A DNA stretch of 64,000 nucleotides from Symbiodinium sp. CCMP2592 (GCA_905221615.1 CAJNDT010005921.1:260501-324500), one strand, 5' to 3'. Positions 23,525-35,591 are shown, counted from the first letter of the stretch. The notes: generated by a model from the sequence alone, not told the origin. Translations and numbers: made by a program.

Positions 23525-25363
23525 TCAGGGTCCCTGTGCCACCTGCGCACTGCTTGCTCCAGCGGTGGGAGCTGGGCACCAGGCAGTGCGCCAGCGACGT
23601 ACGGCCAGGCCCAGCACAACAAGCTTGCAACGGCGAGCGACTGCGAGTTCAGGGTAACTGCGCAGGCGTTTGCGTCTCGCCGCTTGTTCAATCGCCGTGC
23701 CTGGGACACGATCGGCGTGCGGCTGCACGTCACTCGCCCGCGTGACTAGTGACACCAGGAGGGTGTCGACAGATGCCTGCGGGCCCTGCCGCAGGGGTAA
23801 ACCATTTGCTAAGACCTCGATGCGGCGGCCGTCGGTCAAGGGCACATCAACATTCTTTTCCCGTATAGGAGGACATTGGCGGCCACCCGCGCTCCCGCCT
23901 CGCGGCACACGCACGCCGCCGCCCTCTCCAAGGTCACCTCCGCAACGGCGCCCGGTATAGGCACGCGGCACGGGTATCCGCAACCTTCCGAGCAACAGCA
24001 CGCGAAAGCAAGAGCTCGAAAGTCTGAACTCCGGAGCCGTGGGCAAGGCGGTGAGAGCACGTGCGCGAAGCCGGGTCAAGGTTAGAGAAAAGATTCGCGC
24101 AGGCGGATGCGTCCAAGCGGGCCGCGGCCGCTCGTTGCCACCCTCGCAGCGGCTCTGCAGGGGTGCGTTCAACCATCGCAAGGGGGGAACGCCGCCCGCA
24201 GCGAATGTGTCCTACGGCGGCAGCGCGAAACCTGCCTCCTGTAGCTGCGTCCCAGCGGTCGCCAGTTCGGTCCGGCTTCGCGCTGCCCCGTGGGTCCCGC
24301 CAACGGTGAGGGATTGTACACGGCGAAGAATCTCCGCCACAACTCTCGGATGACGCTGTCGTAGGATTGGCAAGGTATCTGCCCAGGATGCCCCGTAAGC
24401 TGCACTGCGGCCTTCCGTGGCCCGGCGTAGTCCTAAGCCCCCGGGCTTCAGAGGTAGTATGAGGTAGTGCATCGTAGGGTGCCGCATTGAACTTCCACAA
24501 TATCTCCGGTCTCGGCATTCAAGGCCACCACGCTGCCTTCCTCGTGAAAGCCACCAGGAAAGGCTCCGCGGCTGCGTGCGATCTCGTCCGTCAGGGAAGG
24601 TGCCAAGGACCGGAGAAGATATTTGCAACATGGCGCGGCACACATAAGTAGAACCAACCACGCCGACTGAAGGTCTGGCAAGCTTGGGATTCTGTGCAGC
24701 AGATGCGGCTGTGGTTGAGCGCTTCATCCTTTTTGAAGGCTTCGCTTCCAAACGGCGTGCCCAGTACGAGGAAGCCTTGTTGTTCAGGTGGCAAAGAGTG
24801 GTCACCGACCCATATGGGCGCCTCCCCCGGCACCGTAGGGAGCACTTCAGCAAGGCCTGGGGGTTGCTCGCCAGTAAAGTACCAAACGCGCGTCTTGCCA
24901 AGATGCACATCGATGTTGGCGTGACGCTTGAGCTGCGTGCGCAAGGTAACAAACGCCGCGCATGCGTCTGCCGGGTCGCACGACGCATACGTATCATCCA
25001 AGAAAGCAGAGAGTTCTGCACGCGGCCCGAGCTCGGCGTGCGCCGCCAGAAGGGCTGGGTGGATGCCCACGACGAATAAGCCCGGCATCAGGGGGTCACC
25101 TTATTCCCCCCCTTCCGTCTGGGCACCTCGTGTGTTTGTCCTTGTTGGTCGTAAAAGAGGTACGTGCTTTCGCGGCCGTAGAATTGATGGACAAAGGGCA
25201 TCAACGAAGCCAGGCGAGCATCCCGGCGGAGGCCTTCAAAGATTGCCGCTCTGGCTATGTGATCGTACGCACCAACAGCGTCAACGCTGACAACCGTTGT
25301 ACTCGGACTCAGCTCGCAACCGACCGCGAGGGCGCGGGCGAGCGCCTCGGTCCCAGCGAGCAT
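23525..25363 (-). pseudogene. Non-LTR reverse transcriptase copy, 5'-truncated and frameshifted
   Basis: Reading from 25363 leftwards, TTVVSVDAVGAYDHIARAA is a palm motif A (catalytic Asp in VSVDAVGAYDH), followed by a broken QGDP region near 25090-25110. LSAFLDDTYASCDP near 24990-25030 is the motif C equivalent (LDD in place of the usual YADD), and GFLVLGTPFGS is near 24760. After a frame change come LKPGGLGLRRAT and GASWADTLPILRQRHP near 24380-24455, then near 23830-23690 RRIEVLANGLPLRQG, RKRLRSYPEL and CKLVVLGLAVRRW. Three or more frame changes occur. The region upstream of the palm is absent. It faces the plus-strand copy at 20.7-23.0 kb. Confidence 0.75.
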
Positions 25364-25740
25364 CTATAACTATATCAGTAGAACATGAAATATCATTTAT
25401 AAAAAGGGAATGTGACATGAATTATAGATATAAACACAGCCCCGCTAGCTGCAGTGTGGTGCCTTGAGTGCACCCTCTTCAGTGGTATGCAACGGTAGGT
25501 CATCAAACTACTCTAGGTCGACCGGACACGTTCTGCCGTCGCAAAAAGGTGCGCCGGAAAAAAAAAAAAAAACACAGCTTACGAACAGAAATAAAAGAAA
25601 CAAAAATAGAAACGGACATGAACATGAACATAAATATAGATGCAGATATGGACGGGATTTGGATGTAGGTACAGAATAAAATAGAGCCCCTCCCATGATC
25701 CAGCCGAGCCTGCTGTTTGTAAGCAGTGGATCATGGGAAG
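25364..25740. other. A-rich tract and spacer
   Basis: Contains an A-run at 25556-25572 and a Lys-codon-rich, A/G-rich stretch to about 25680. TGGATCATGGGA occurs at 25727 and, reversed, TCCCATGATCCA at 25692: a ~12-bp inverted pair. No gene is supported. Confidence 0.55.
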
Positions 25741-25744
25741 TGGG

Positions 25745-26062
25745 CAACCGCCGATGCGAAAACATCGCCAGGCCCGAATCTTTCCAAAGTTCGTACAGCA
25801 GGAATAGCGAAAACACCGCCAAGCTCGAAGTTCCCAAAAATTCTTAAAATCGTTGCATCCATTCTATGCAGGGGCGTAGCTGCTCAGACTTTTGGAATGT
25901 AGGGGAAATTCGAGCCAGGCGAGGGTTTTCGCATGTCAAGTTTTGCAATTTTTGGGGAAGTCGAGCCTGGCGATGTTTTGGCAACTTCGGATGCGAAAAC
26001 ATTGGCAGGAGTTGCCCAAAAATGTGTAGAGCTGGAAGTGCGAAAACATCGCCAGCCAGGGC
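25745..26062. repeat. Cluster of TGCGAAAACATCGCCAGG repeats in both orientations
   Basis: Six copies of an ~18-bp unit: forward at about 25755, 25807, 25990 and 26038, and reversed at about 25912 and 25958. Pairs such as GCGAGGGTTTTCGCATG and GATGCGAAAAC could form stems. Spacers are not equal in length. Confidence 0.7.
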
Positions 26063-28220
26063 CGCAAAATTTCCAAATTTCATAGCAACTATGACACCGC
26101 ACTCCCCATAGATGCCAAGATTCAAGATTCCGGAAGCCTGAGATGCAACAGGTGGTAGACGAATTATAGGAACGGAGTACTATGTGCTATTGTTTGTGCT
26201 TGTGGAAACATTTACATGCATCAGGCGTAGATTCTGTTGAAGTAAGACCTTGCTAACAGTTTTCACATGCATGCTGCAGAGAGAAATATGTCATGTGTTT
26301 AATATTTTTCTTATTCAAATTCAACGGCTGATAAGCTCCGACATTTCCAATTGCAAGAAAAATGACTGTTTCCGTTGTATTGCATAAAGTGAGTTCCCCA
26401 GCCCCATAAAATTCAGGGTTTCATTACTACGCTTGACTACCAGGAACAAGCGTAGCCTCGTGGCTAAGGGGACACTGGGGAAGCTAGCAATTGATCTGTC
26501 AATTGCTTCGATTGCTGGTGGTACTAACGCTTCTTTCATCGAGCAAATCAGAACTGTAGTTAGGATCAGCCTTGACAATTTGCAAGTCAAGTGTTTTATT
26601 GTTTTCCGAGAAGCAGAGTGAGAATGAACAACAGATGTGTTGCCATCATTGATTGCTCTGAGACAATGAGGAGGGATGTGGAGCTGTTTCAGGATGTATT
26701 GGAGGACTGCAGAATCTTTATTACGGGTGCGATCAGTGAGGTGCAATAGAGCTCGATTAAGTTCTGAGCCGGGATCATCTTTCATGTTATTACGCGAAAA
26801 CAGCAACCGTGTTTGGCAGATGAGTTGCATTAAAAAAGGGCCAACGAATGCTTTGCAGCTACGTGTTTGTTTCAAATTTCTATGAACAGAAGAAGAAGGG
26901 ATCTTTACTTGGTCTTTGCTTTTGTTTTTGCTGCTAGCAAACGAAAATTTGACTTGTTATTCTGGTTTTCGTGTTGAATAGTCTGCATACCCCAACCAAT
27001 GTTGATGCATTGGGGCCTGCTTCAATCCAGATGTCTCCGTCTCGACTTCGCGGCACCACGATTTGTGTTCCGTCGGCTAACTGAGTAGGCACGGACTGCG
27101 CCCGTTGTGGTCGTTGGCCACTGAAGCGTAGGGAGCTCGACATAGCACCGAATGTATGTGGAATTTGGTGGAGAGAGACCACATTCAGATATAGTGTTTT
27201 GGTGCTGGCAGGTTGTAAGAGCTCCTTGAGTTCCAGCCACTGATGGCTAAGGAAATCTAAGGAGGCTTCTTGCGTTTCATGAAAGAAAACACCAACTGAG
27301 CAAAAACAACTGAGTTGTCCCTGGTTTTTCTTAATTGAAAAGCGCTCAAGTGGTTCCTCCTATAAGCGCGGACGCAGAACCAGATCCAGGTTTGGGTTTT
27401 AGGTGGTAAAGTCCAGGTGTAAAAAGGTGGTAAAGTTACATATACCAAGACAGAGCGCAATAAGGAGAGGTCAGCATATATGAAGTCCAGAAACCTTCGC
27501 AAATACCGATGGTTTATGGACCTCGAAGAAAGCACTTGGAGACATAGTACTGTAGACGAACAGTTGACAAGAAGGCTCGGCTGGATCATGGGGGGGAGGT
27601 GTGACGAAAGAGCAACAGAAATAGCTGTATAAGCATATGTATATACATATATATAAGTATACTCAGACCATCTGTGTATGTACGGAAAAGCCACGTGGAT
27701 GGCACAGAGAGCTGTAAGCACACTTTGGTAAAATTGCAACGAGGCTGTGCAGTACATGCTTGCAGTGCGTGCAAGCAGTTGCCAAACATCGAATGTTTCA
27801 TAGCGGCGGACTTGTGCGGTGGTAAGGCGGGGGGGGTGAGGACGGGTTTGTCAACCGTTCAGTCCTCATGTTCCTTTGTGGTTCGTGCCATGCAGATGCA
27901 ACAGTCGTTGGGCGTTCGACCCGTTCGGCAACCACCGCTCGGCTCTCTGAAATTGTGCAGCTGTTGCGCCTCCATTTACCAGCGGGCTGTTGCCGAAGCC
28001 CTCAAGGGTTTGTCAAAAAGGGTTTGGGGCACTACACGCAGGCTCTGCGGTGAAGAGTAACTCGCGGAACAGACCAAGGACTTGGCTCGACAAGTGTGAA
28101 GATTCAAACAAGCAGGTTGGAAGATGTCGATGTTCAGATAATTCAGATAGTAAGCAGCACGAGGTCGACATCGAACACTGTAAAAATCGCCACGTAAATT
28201 TGCAGTCTTTGGCCGCACTC
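26063..28220. other. No supportable gene
   Basis: The longest frame (minus, 26875-26321, 184 aa) has no motif I recognise and no neighbouring exon support. TA-rich bits are seen near 27630-27660. Confidence 0.45.
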
Positions 28221-28224
28221 ACCC

Positions 28225-28339
28225 ATGGACGCCAAAATGGAGGCAGGCTTCTCCCAGCATGCTCGCAGCATAGTCGCTTTTAGGCTTGCGAGAGCTTGCA
28301 AGGATGCTCCTGACGACCCGTCCGACACCGAGACTAAGG
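28225..28339 (+). CDS. Candidate first exon, unrecognised protein
   Basis: An ATG opens MDAKMEAGFSQHARSIVAFR..., an acidic/helical segment of 38 codons, followed by GTACGT, a good donor, at 28340. A candidate next exon begins after TTGCAG near 28480 (reading ELLIQLVEGKLS). It may be the start of the Arg/Ser-rich protein whose later exons lie at 31.5-32.4 kb, or of another gene. The exons between are not resolved. Confidence 0.35.
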
Positions 28340-31300
28340 GTACGTGTGCCTACAAATTGCGGTGAGACGGAGATGCAAGTTCGAGGCAGTGGGCGCGCGG
28401 AGAAACGACGTTGATGGATATCATTTCCAGTATGACTGTCAGGCGCCAGCCCACTGATGCCATTGCAAGCCTTGCAGGAGCTGCTCATCCAACTTGTAGA
28501 GGGCAAGCTGTCATGACCTTAATCCGAGTTGGCCTTACTTAATATTTTGTTGCTGGCACATGCCACGAAGGAAGTATTTGGTGGCCAAGGATGTCTGGAT
28601 TCTCAGCCTAGCATGATCCAGGTGACGCTGTTGATTTTTGATGGGAGCGGAGACGTCGCAAAGCCTTTTACGAGGTCGGCGGAACTGCCATGGGCGCTTG
28701 CCACAGCTTCCACATTGTGCTGTTCGTGTGTATCTTGAGTGGGACGAAGTGCAATGGGACGACTTGGTCTTCAGACAGTACATGAAAAACATGGCTGCAT
28801 GCTTATTCCCCGTCCGCCGTCTGCGCGCCTTGCGGCTTTGCTTCGCAAATCGTAGCCCGCGTAGTCATGTTCAGCAGCACCTCTTCAGTTCGACGGACAT
28901 GGTCAAGAATGGTGAGGAGGATCTTTCAACTATTGTTTTACATTTTGGAGCAATGGGACTGCGGAGGTGTCGGTGCGCTTTGAACGAGGCCCATCGCCCA
29001 TTCCCTTGTCTAGTCCACATCAGCATGTCCAGAAGTAGCAGAACAGAACGGTGCTGAATCACGAGTTGTGACCAAAAGTGGTCCAGTCTGTAGAGCTCAG
29101 TGTCACAGCGGCGGGAACTGGGTTTCGGCTCAGAGTTTGCAGAGTAGAAGCGCCCCAGCGGCCCGATACGAGGGCATGTCTGGAGAGGATGCGAATCCTC
29201 TCAACAGACGATTGCCGGCAGAGGTTGTCACGCGACAAAAACGAGGCTCGGCTGCATCGACAGAGGCCCTCAGCAGGAGCTTTTGCCAGATTTCTCATTC
29301 TTAGCGAGAGCGGAAACATCTAATTTATGTAGCAGGACGGGGAGATGTCCAGGAGCAGGCAAGCTTTCAATTTAATGTGACGTTGACTTCCTGATACCGC
29401 AGCATGAGGAACCGCTCGGAAAAGTGGCGGATGCCGGATGTCTTGACTTGGCTACGAATCATAATTGATCAACTTCCATGTGGCCTCTGTGATGCTAGTG
29501 CTGCCTTAACCTTGTGCAAAGTGTGATCGTGTAGGCTCAAGAGGACAATCGGTCCTTTGTTTCCAGCTTTTTAATGCTTTTTATCTATCAAGTTGACAGG
29601 CGGAGGTCGACAATACCGAGGCAAAGAAGTTGTTTGAATGTTCTTTATTTCGCGGTTGAGAAGGCTTAGATGCCTCCATTTGGTTGTTTCATGGTTTGTT
29701 CACAGGTTTTTTTCATTCAATTCTTATCAACAGTACGGTTCTATCCCTTAAACCCAGGTTGGAGGAACAGCGCGGTCCCTTAGCAGTGGCTGTGAGTGCA
29801 TTGTGGTGTGGCGGATGTGGAAGCCAAGGAGAAGTTAAGAAGATCGTGGAAAATGTCGACGAGGCCCTTCGGCCGCCGAACATGAGCGAATGCGTGTCGG
29901 CTGCCGCAACATGGGCACCGACATCCTTTGGAACAGACTGGCAAGCTGCATGCTCTACTTGTCTTCGCATTGCTAAGTTTTTGCATAGAGTGTTCGCAAT
30001 ACCAGTTTTCCGTGCCGGTGAACATGGCTTTCCGACGCAGTTGGAAGATCGGAAAGGAAGCCGTAGTTTGCCAGGCTGCCAGTCCGAGTCCGGGGTTCAC
30101 CAAGCATTCCAGAACGAAGATATCGAACACAACCGCGGCCTGCACCTCGAGCCGCTCCTCGCAGCAGCAGCAGCAGCAGCAGTCTCAGTAGCAACCAATG
30201 CGATGGCCCTCAACTGGCGGGTGTGGGTGCTGCGGTGTGGAAGGGAGTGTTTCGTTTAGTGGTTCCCTACATCCAAGGGACCACTGGACGGCCGCATTTT
30301 GCGAAAGAACAGGATCCTGTGCACTGGAACCCCCTAAGACTTGCCACCACAAACGAATGCTGTTTCTCCCCATCCACCAAAGGCTATGCGATTTTGTTTT
30401 GGGAAACCACAAACGAATAAGCCAAACCTTAGGGCAAAAGGGGATGAGCCATACCTTTAGAAATGTGCAGCCCAAGCAACAGTCACAAAAAAGCGCCGCC
30501 ACCACCACACCACACCACCCCACCACCCCACCACCCCACCACACCACCACACCACCACACCACAACACCACAACACCACCACACCACCACACCACCACAC
30601 CACCACACCACCACACCACCACACCACCACACCACCACACCACCACACCACCACACCACCACACCACCACACCACCACACCACCACACCACCACACCACC
30701 ACACCACCACACCACCACACCACCACACCACCACACCACCACACCACCACACCACCACACCACCACACCACCACACCACCACACCACCACACCACCACCC
30801 CACCACACCACCACACCACCACACCACCACACCACCACACCACCACACCACCACACCACCACACCACCACACCACCACACCACCACACCACCACACCACC
30901 ACACCGCCACCACCCACCCCAAAAATGGGACCAAGATACTCTGCATCCTTGCTCGCAGCATTCCCTCGACGACTGCAGCTTTTCTTCCACATGGCCACCC
31001 GGGCGTATCCAGCTGGCGGAGTGCGGCGATTTATTTGGGGGTGTCCGAAACTGCCACATGTGGTTGAACCACAGCCAAGAGGAAGCATGTAAATCCATTT
31101 GTCATTTCCGTGTGACATATTCCCGAAGCCAGGTGCAAGTTGACTTGAAGACTGCCTTAGGGCTGAAGCCGGAAGCCCGGCTTAAATGGCTCAGCAAGGC
31201 AGGGCCACCACGTGAGCAGCGGAAGCGAACTGTGATTGTCTTGCGCAGGCTCTCAAGATGGTCGAAGACAGACGGGCAAATTCCACTGAGCTTTACGACA

Positions 31301-31530
31301 TAGCCACACGGAGCCAAACTGTGCTGCGATGGTCGGTGTGTTTGCAGCCTTCGCAGCCAAGGTATCCAATCGAAAGTTTTGTGCGACAATGCCGACTAGA
31401 AACAGCCAAAAGCTTCGCGGAGCCGTGTTTGATTTTCACAGATTTATATAATGAGCGTGATAAATGCATTGCATTTCATTGCATGTCATGGATCCGTGGT
31501 AGTCAAGTCGGGAGCTCGATGCTGGCCACT
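28340..31530. other. Unresolved intron-like region with scattered exon candidates
   Basis: Short + strand pieces look coding, for example KKIVENVDEALRPPNMSE near 29831-29885 and YLEWDEVQWDDLVFRQYM near 28730-28785, but I could not join them. A short CAG run sits at 30163-30182. The CCACCACA satellite lies inside. Confidence 0.35.
30506..30912. repeat. CCACCACA octamer satellite
   Basis: About fifty head-to-tail copies of the 8-bp unit CCACCACA with few variants (CACAACAC near 30565, CCACCACC near 30795). Long His/Thr/Pro and Val/Trp/Cys/Gly frames across it on both strands are by-products of the repeat. Confidence 0.97.
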
Positions 31531-31533
31531 GAG

Positions 31534-31820
31534 GAGTTATTCTGGACAACATCTCCATTTTTTCGGAGAAGCAGCGTCGATTTCTGCGGTCAGATGAGTG
31601 GGCTCCCAACAAGCTATTTGAAGCTGAGGATGATGACGTCGCCACCGGAGTGAAGAGTGTAGAAGAGGATCCGAAGCCTAGCCCGGATGCTAAGCCGGAA
31701 GAAGCGAAGGCAGATGCTGACAAAGATGCTCAAGGCGGCTGGACTTTCACCATCCGCGAACGACCGATGCCAGATCACACCACTGGCAAGAAGAGGCGGA
31801 AAGGTGCCGAGGATTCTGAG
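31534..31820 (+). CDS. Exon of Arg/Ser-rich nuclear-type protein
   Basis: Follows an AG at 31532-31533 and reads VILDNISIFSEKQRRFLRSD..., then a Lys/Glu/Asp/Pro-rich linker and WTFTIRERPMPDHTTGKKRR. Codon use is uniform and there is no stop. It ends at a GC-type donor (GAG|GCCGC) at 31821. The 78-bp intron to 31898 carries near-identical sequence at both ends (AGGCCGCTT / AGGCCCGCTT). I do not recognise the family. Confidence 0.5.
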
Positions 31821-31898
31821 GCCGCTTGTTGCATTTTCAGGCTTCGCTCTGCAAGTTCTGGCTAGGTAGTGAGATGCAGAATGAAGAGCCTTTCGCAG

Positions 31899-32018
31899 GC
31901 CCGCTTCGAGGCGATGGCCGAGAAAAACGAGGCATCGCAGAAGAAGCAGGAGGAAGATGTTGATAGTTCTCTTGCGTTGCTGGAGCGTCTCAACCAGCAA
32001 AATCAAACTCCCCATGTG
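31899..32018 (+). CDS. Exon of the same protein, coiled-coil-like
   Basis: In phase with the preceding exon: ARFEAMAEKNEASQKKQEED then SSLALLERLNQQNQTPHV, a Glu/Lys/Gln-rich helix. The end is either GTGCGT at 32019 or a GC donor at 32021. The second keeps the Arg/Ser-rich frame of the next exon. Confidence 0.5.
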
Positions 32019-32106
32019 GTGCGTCAGAGGCGGGGATTTCTCAAAGCCTGCTGAGTTTGCAAACCATCGGTCCCCACCAGTGCACAAGCGACTAATTCTG
32101 CACTAG

Positions 32107-32444
32107 GACGAGGCGAGAGCGCACACCCAAAAAGAAGCGCCACCTGAGCCGATCAAGATCCATATCGGCTGCTTCAGTCACATCAAGTAGCCACCGTGGC
32201 AAGAAGGGACGCACAAAGAAGAGGCCGGATTTGGAAAATCTGTTACTGCCTTGCCAGCTTCAGCATGCCACGTTTGCTGGACGGAACCCTAAGGAAAGGG
32301 CGCAGCAGAAGTCGGGATCGAGCCGGAGGAGCAGGAGGAGGAGGAGGGGGAGGCGGAGGTGGGATGAGCTTTGAGGAAGCTTTACGGCGTCGAATGCAGC
32401 AGCGCGATTCTGAGATGGAAACTTCAAGGCCGGCTAGAGTCTGA
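32107..32444 (+). CDS. RS-domain and Gly-rich C-terminal exons
   Basis: After CACTAG the frame reads a basic RS stretch (KKKRHLSRSRSISAASVTSS) and RGKKGRTKKRPDLEN. After a probable short intron or frame change near 32230-32285 it reads RKGRSRSRDRAGG, a poly-Gly run, then MSFEEALRRRMQQRDSEMET and a TGA at 32442-32444. RS domains mark splicing-related nuclear proteins. With no RRM visible here, it may be an SR-related coiled-coil protein. The exact splice sites are uncertain. Confidence 0.45.
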
Positions 32445-33000
32445 AAGCATGCTGGTAGGGTGATCGCAATGCGCATGTGCCTGACAGGATGCCAGTGGTT
32501 GACCCCGGGCATGCCAAAAAGAATTGGAGATGATTTGCATCGCTGACACTGGTGCTCCTTGTTTTCACTCATTCGGGAAAAACAGCCGTGATTCGGTGGC
32601 TGAAAAGCTTAGCTCGCGGTGACAGCGGAGCAGTACGAGAGCAATGGGAATTTTCTGACGATATCAATATAATTAACAGAACCTGGCTTTCTGGGAGATT
32701 GTAGTGAGCACTGTCGCAGAGCAAGTCTTTTCTTCATGTCCCTGCTCCAATGGATCGATAGCAGACTGGATGTGCGAGATTGCAATGGGCCCGGAATTAG
32801 AGCCTGTCGTAGATCGCTCCTGACGAGATCAAAGCCCTGTTTCCCCGTGCCTTGTAAAACGCCGACAACGCAGATGCTGGCATGACTTGAGGGCTTGTAG
32901 AACCAGTGCCAGAGCATGATGCGAGAGAACTGCAAGGGTTGTGGTCTAACCACACGTGGTGCTGCGTAGATCGTGAGTCGATGCCGCGACGTCTTTCCAC

Positions 33001-33023
33001 GGTGTGTGTGTGTGTGTGTGAGA

Positions 33024-33120
<97 letters not shown>

Positions 33121-33208
33121 GTGCGTGCGTGTGCGTGCGTGCGTGCGTGCGTGGGTGTGTGTGTGTGTGTGTGTGTGAGAAGCGTGTGTGTGTGTGTGTG
33201 TGTGTGTT
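33001..33208. repeat. (GT)n with (GTGC)n core, duplicated flank
   Basis: A (GT)n tract surrounds a GCGTGCGT core. The flank GTGTGAGAAGCGTGTGTG occurs on both sides (about 33016 and 33174), so the tract is roughly symmetric. Confidence 0.95.
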
Positions 33209-34914
33209 TGCGCTTGCTATTTGTGCGAGCTTTCTGCATGACCAACCGGATGCATTTGGGCTTCAAAGTTTGTTGCAGTCACGAGCCGCAGACAGCTGAA
33301 GTTGTTATTTGCGTGCAGCATCACCCGCTTGCGCAACGCTACATTGCTAGCAGCTAGTGGCTAGTCCCGCTTGGGAGCGAGTTTGGATTTGTCAGAGCAC
33401 TTCAGTGAAGGATGTCTTCGCAGGCTATAAACTGTAGACATTTGCAAGCGAACAGGCAAGCAAGCCAGCGATGCCCAACGTGAAGATATGCGGACTACCG
33501 CCAGCTGGCTTCAATGTTGCCATTCGTGTGTCTAAGTGAATCTTGGAGATTCTATCGTAGTTCTCATTACAGCAGCAGAGGCACGGAGTGTAAGCCTCTG
33601 GCTAGGGATGTATGCTGATGTGAGCCACGAGGGTCGAACACAGGCTTTCTGCCATGCCTTATTGAGGCTGCATGGCAGACTTAGCATCAGTTCTTAAAGC
33701 ATGCTGCAAGACAGCAGTTTGAAGCCCCGTTGCTCCCTTCGGCAACGATATGCAACGATCGGAAAAGAGTGATGTGCGTGCGATAGCCTAGGCATATGAC
33801 GTGCGAAAACCGGCAGCCAGGTTCTCCTAGGGAGCAGCGCAAGGGTCAAGCCAACATACACCTCTGAAAGACGACATTTGTTGGGAAGGGCCGGCATGAA
33901 GTCAGGCAGACAAAACGGAATCAGGGCAGGTGGACAATGCTCGGAAGAATTGTCAACATTTCAACAGAAGAGATCTTCGATGCTTTTTGCTTCTCGAACT
34001 CTTGGTGAAGGTTTTTTCATGGTTTTGATGTGATGCTATTGCTATGATGTCGATATGAGGTTGTCTCTCTCAGGTTGTCTTGAGGTTTCATGAAATGATA
34101 TGAAGTCTTGGAGGGGTTGGCCCTTAGGTGTTCGAGAGGTTGGTCGGCCCTTTTGTTTTTGTGAGGTTACCCCCCTGTCTCTTGAATCTAAGTCAATATA
34201 TAGGAAGGCACGTGGCACGGCTAGCGGGAGGTCATTGAACATCGTGAAATGGTGCTGCACGTTTGGTGGCGTCACGATTCGTCCGCGGATTTGGCAGCCC
34301 TTTGCCATACCAGCGTGTTCTGTCCGCATGTGCGGTGCCACGGCGATTCGTGTTCCGAATAGACCGGTGAAGGCGATGCAATTCCGATGGATGGTATTCG
34401 CCTCGAAATCCGTCTCGTTGGGCGCCCTGCACGTATGTTGCCCTTCTGATTTTCATTTCGACAAAACTGAATCTCACCACGTCTTGGGGACAAATTTTGG
34501 TCAGGTGTCTGAAGCCCGCCGGTGCATGGGGAAAACCTTTTGCCCCTGCTCCGTGATCTGTTTCGGCTGTGGTTTGCCAGAGCAGGGGGGAATACTTGTG
34601 GCTGCATTTGGTCCTGAATCCTGCCAGCACATGGAGAGAAGCATGTTGGTCGAGCTACTGCAGCATGGACGGCGACTGAGACGGACGTAAAACGTGTCAC
34701 ACCGAGCTCTTAATAGAGTTTAGAATAGTTTAGAGACGGGCTTAAATTAGAACGGTCTACAAAGGAAAAGAAGGAAGAGGGATGTATAGATTGGTTTACC
34801 GACGCGTTTAGGGAAGGATCAATGCAGGAGATTCTAGAAGAGAGATAGAAGGGTTTCAAGAAGGTTGAGTAGAGGAGTTTGCGACGGATGGACGGATGGC
34901 TGGTTGGCTGGAGA

Positions 34915-34985
34915 TGGATGATGGATGGATGGATGGATGGATGGATGGATGGGTGAACGAATATATGGATGGACGGATGGAGCGG
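34915..34985. repeat. (GGAT)n microsatellite
   Basis: ATGGATGGATGG units, also present in degenerate form from 34885 to 35010. Confidence 0.9.
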
Positions 34986-35288
34986 AGATGAGAAGAGCGG
35001 ACGGATGGATGAGAGCCTCGCTGCTGTAAACGACTTCTGGACACTCGTTCTCCGTTTTGACGTGGCCATCGACCGGGTCTCCCCACATCTTCGGATACAG
35101 ACTGCATTCGATTTTTGCGTTGCGGAGGAGGGTGGCAGGCATTGGCGTTGCTTTCCCTCCCCAAAGAACACTGCGGAGGGATAGGGAGAGTGATTATATC
35201 CTTTGAGAAGAGTAGTACGCATCTGCATGCGCATTCACAATGTCGTCGTTTGTATGCAATGAGGGATATGAGGAGGGCTGGCTGCAGG

Positions 35289-35474
35289 AAATTGCCGAAA
35301 GAAGCCGCCAAGAGACTGGAGCTGCTCCGCCGGAGTGGTCGCCAGACGCTGGAGCGGGAGATGTATGAGGTCTACACAGACATGCTGAAGAGGAATGAAG
35401 ACATCGGCATGTCCGAGATGGACCTGCAGGGGCCAACCAGCTTTCACACGAAGATGGACACAATCCGGCCGCAG
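35289..35474 (+). CDS. Exon of RING-finger protein gene (upstream part)
   Basis: After GCTGCAG the frame reads RKLPKEAAKRLELLRRSGRQ, TLEREMYEVYTDMLKRNEDI and ends MDTIRPQ at a CAG|GTGCAG donor. The 117-bp intron to 35591 has matching ends (AGGTGCAGCA and AGGTGGAGCA) and is phase 0, so the next exon continues directly. Highly helical and basic; family unknown. An in-frame ATG at 35259 could make this the first exon instead. Confidence 0.5.
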
Positions 35475-35591
35475 GTGCAGCAACTTCTCAGAAGCAACCG
35501 TCGTTTTCGTTTCGGGGGCTCCGGGTCGCGTTGAACTGTTGAACGTAGGTATCAGGATTTCTCAAGTCTTTATTTCTGGCTGGCCAATCAG

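Larger units (their letters stand above)
32445..35288. other. Intergenic or intronic region
   Basis: No exon I can defend. It contains the GT/GCGT tract at 33001-33208 and the GGAT tract at 34915-34985. A 196-codon + frame at 34100-34690 overlaps a similar-length minus frame and has no motif. Confidence 0.45.

Noticed and set aside
25745..26062. CRISPR-like array
   Set aside because: Repeats occur in both orientations with unequal spacing and there are no cas-like genes; the context is eukaryotic.
26321..26875. 184-codon minus frame as a gene
   Set aside because: No recognisable motif, no neighbouring exons, and frames of this length arise by chance in a 64-kb window.
30185..31118. Long overlapping open frames on both strands (His/Thr/Pro and Val/Trp/Cys/Gly)
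   Set aside because: They exist because the CCACCACA repeat lacks stop codons in most frames; there is no non-repeat domain.
34100..34690. 196-codon plus frame as a gene
   Set aside because: It overlaps similar-length minus frames, has no motif and no clear splice context.
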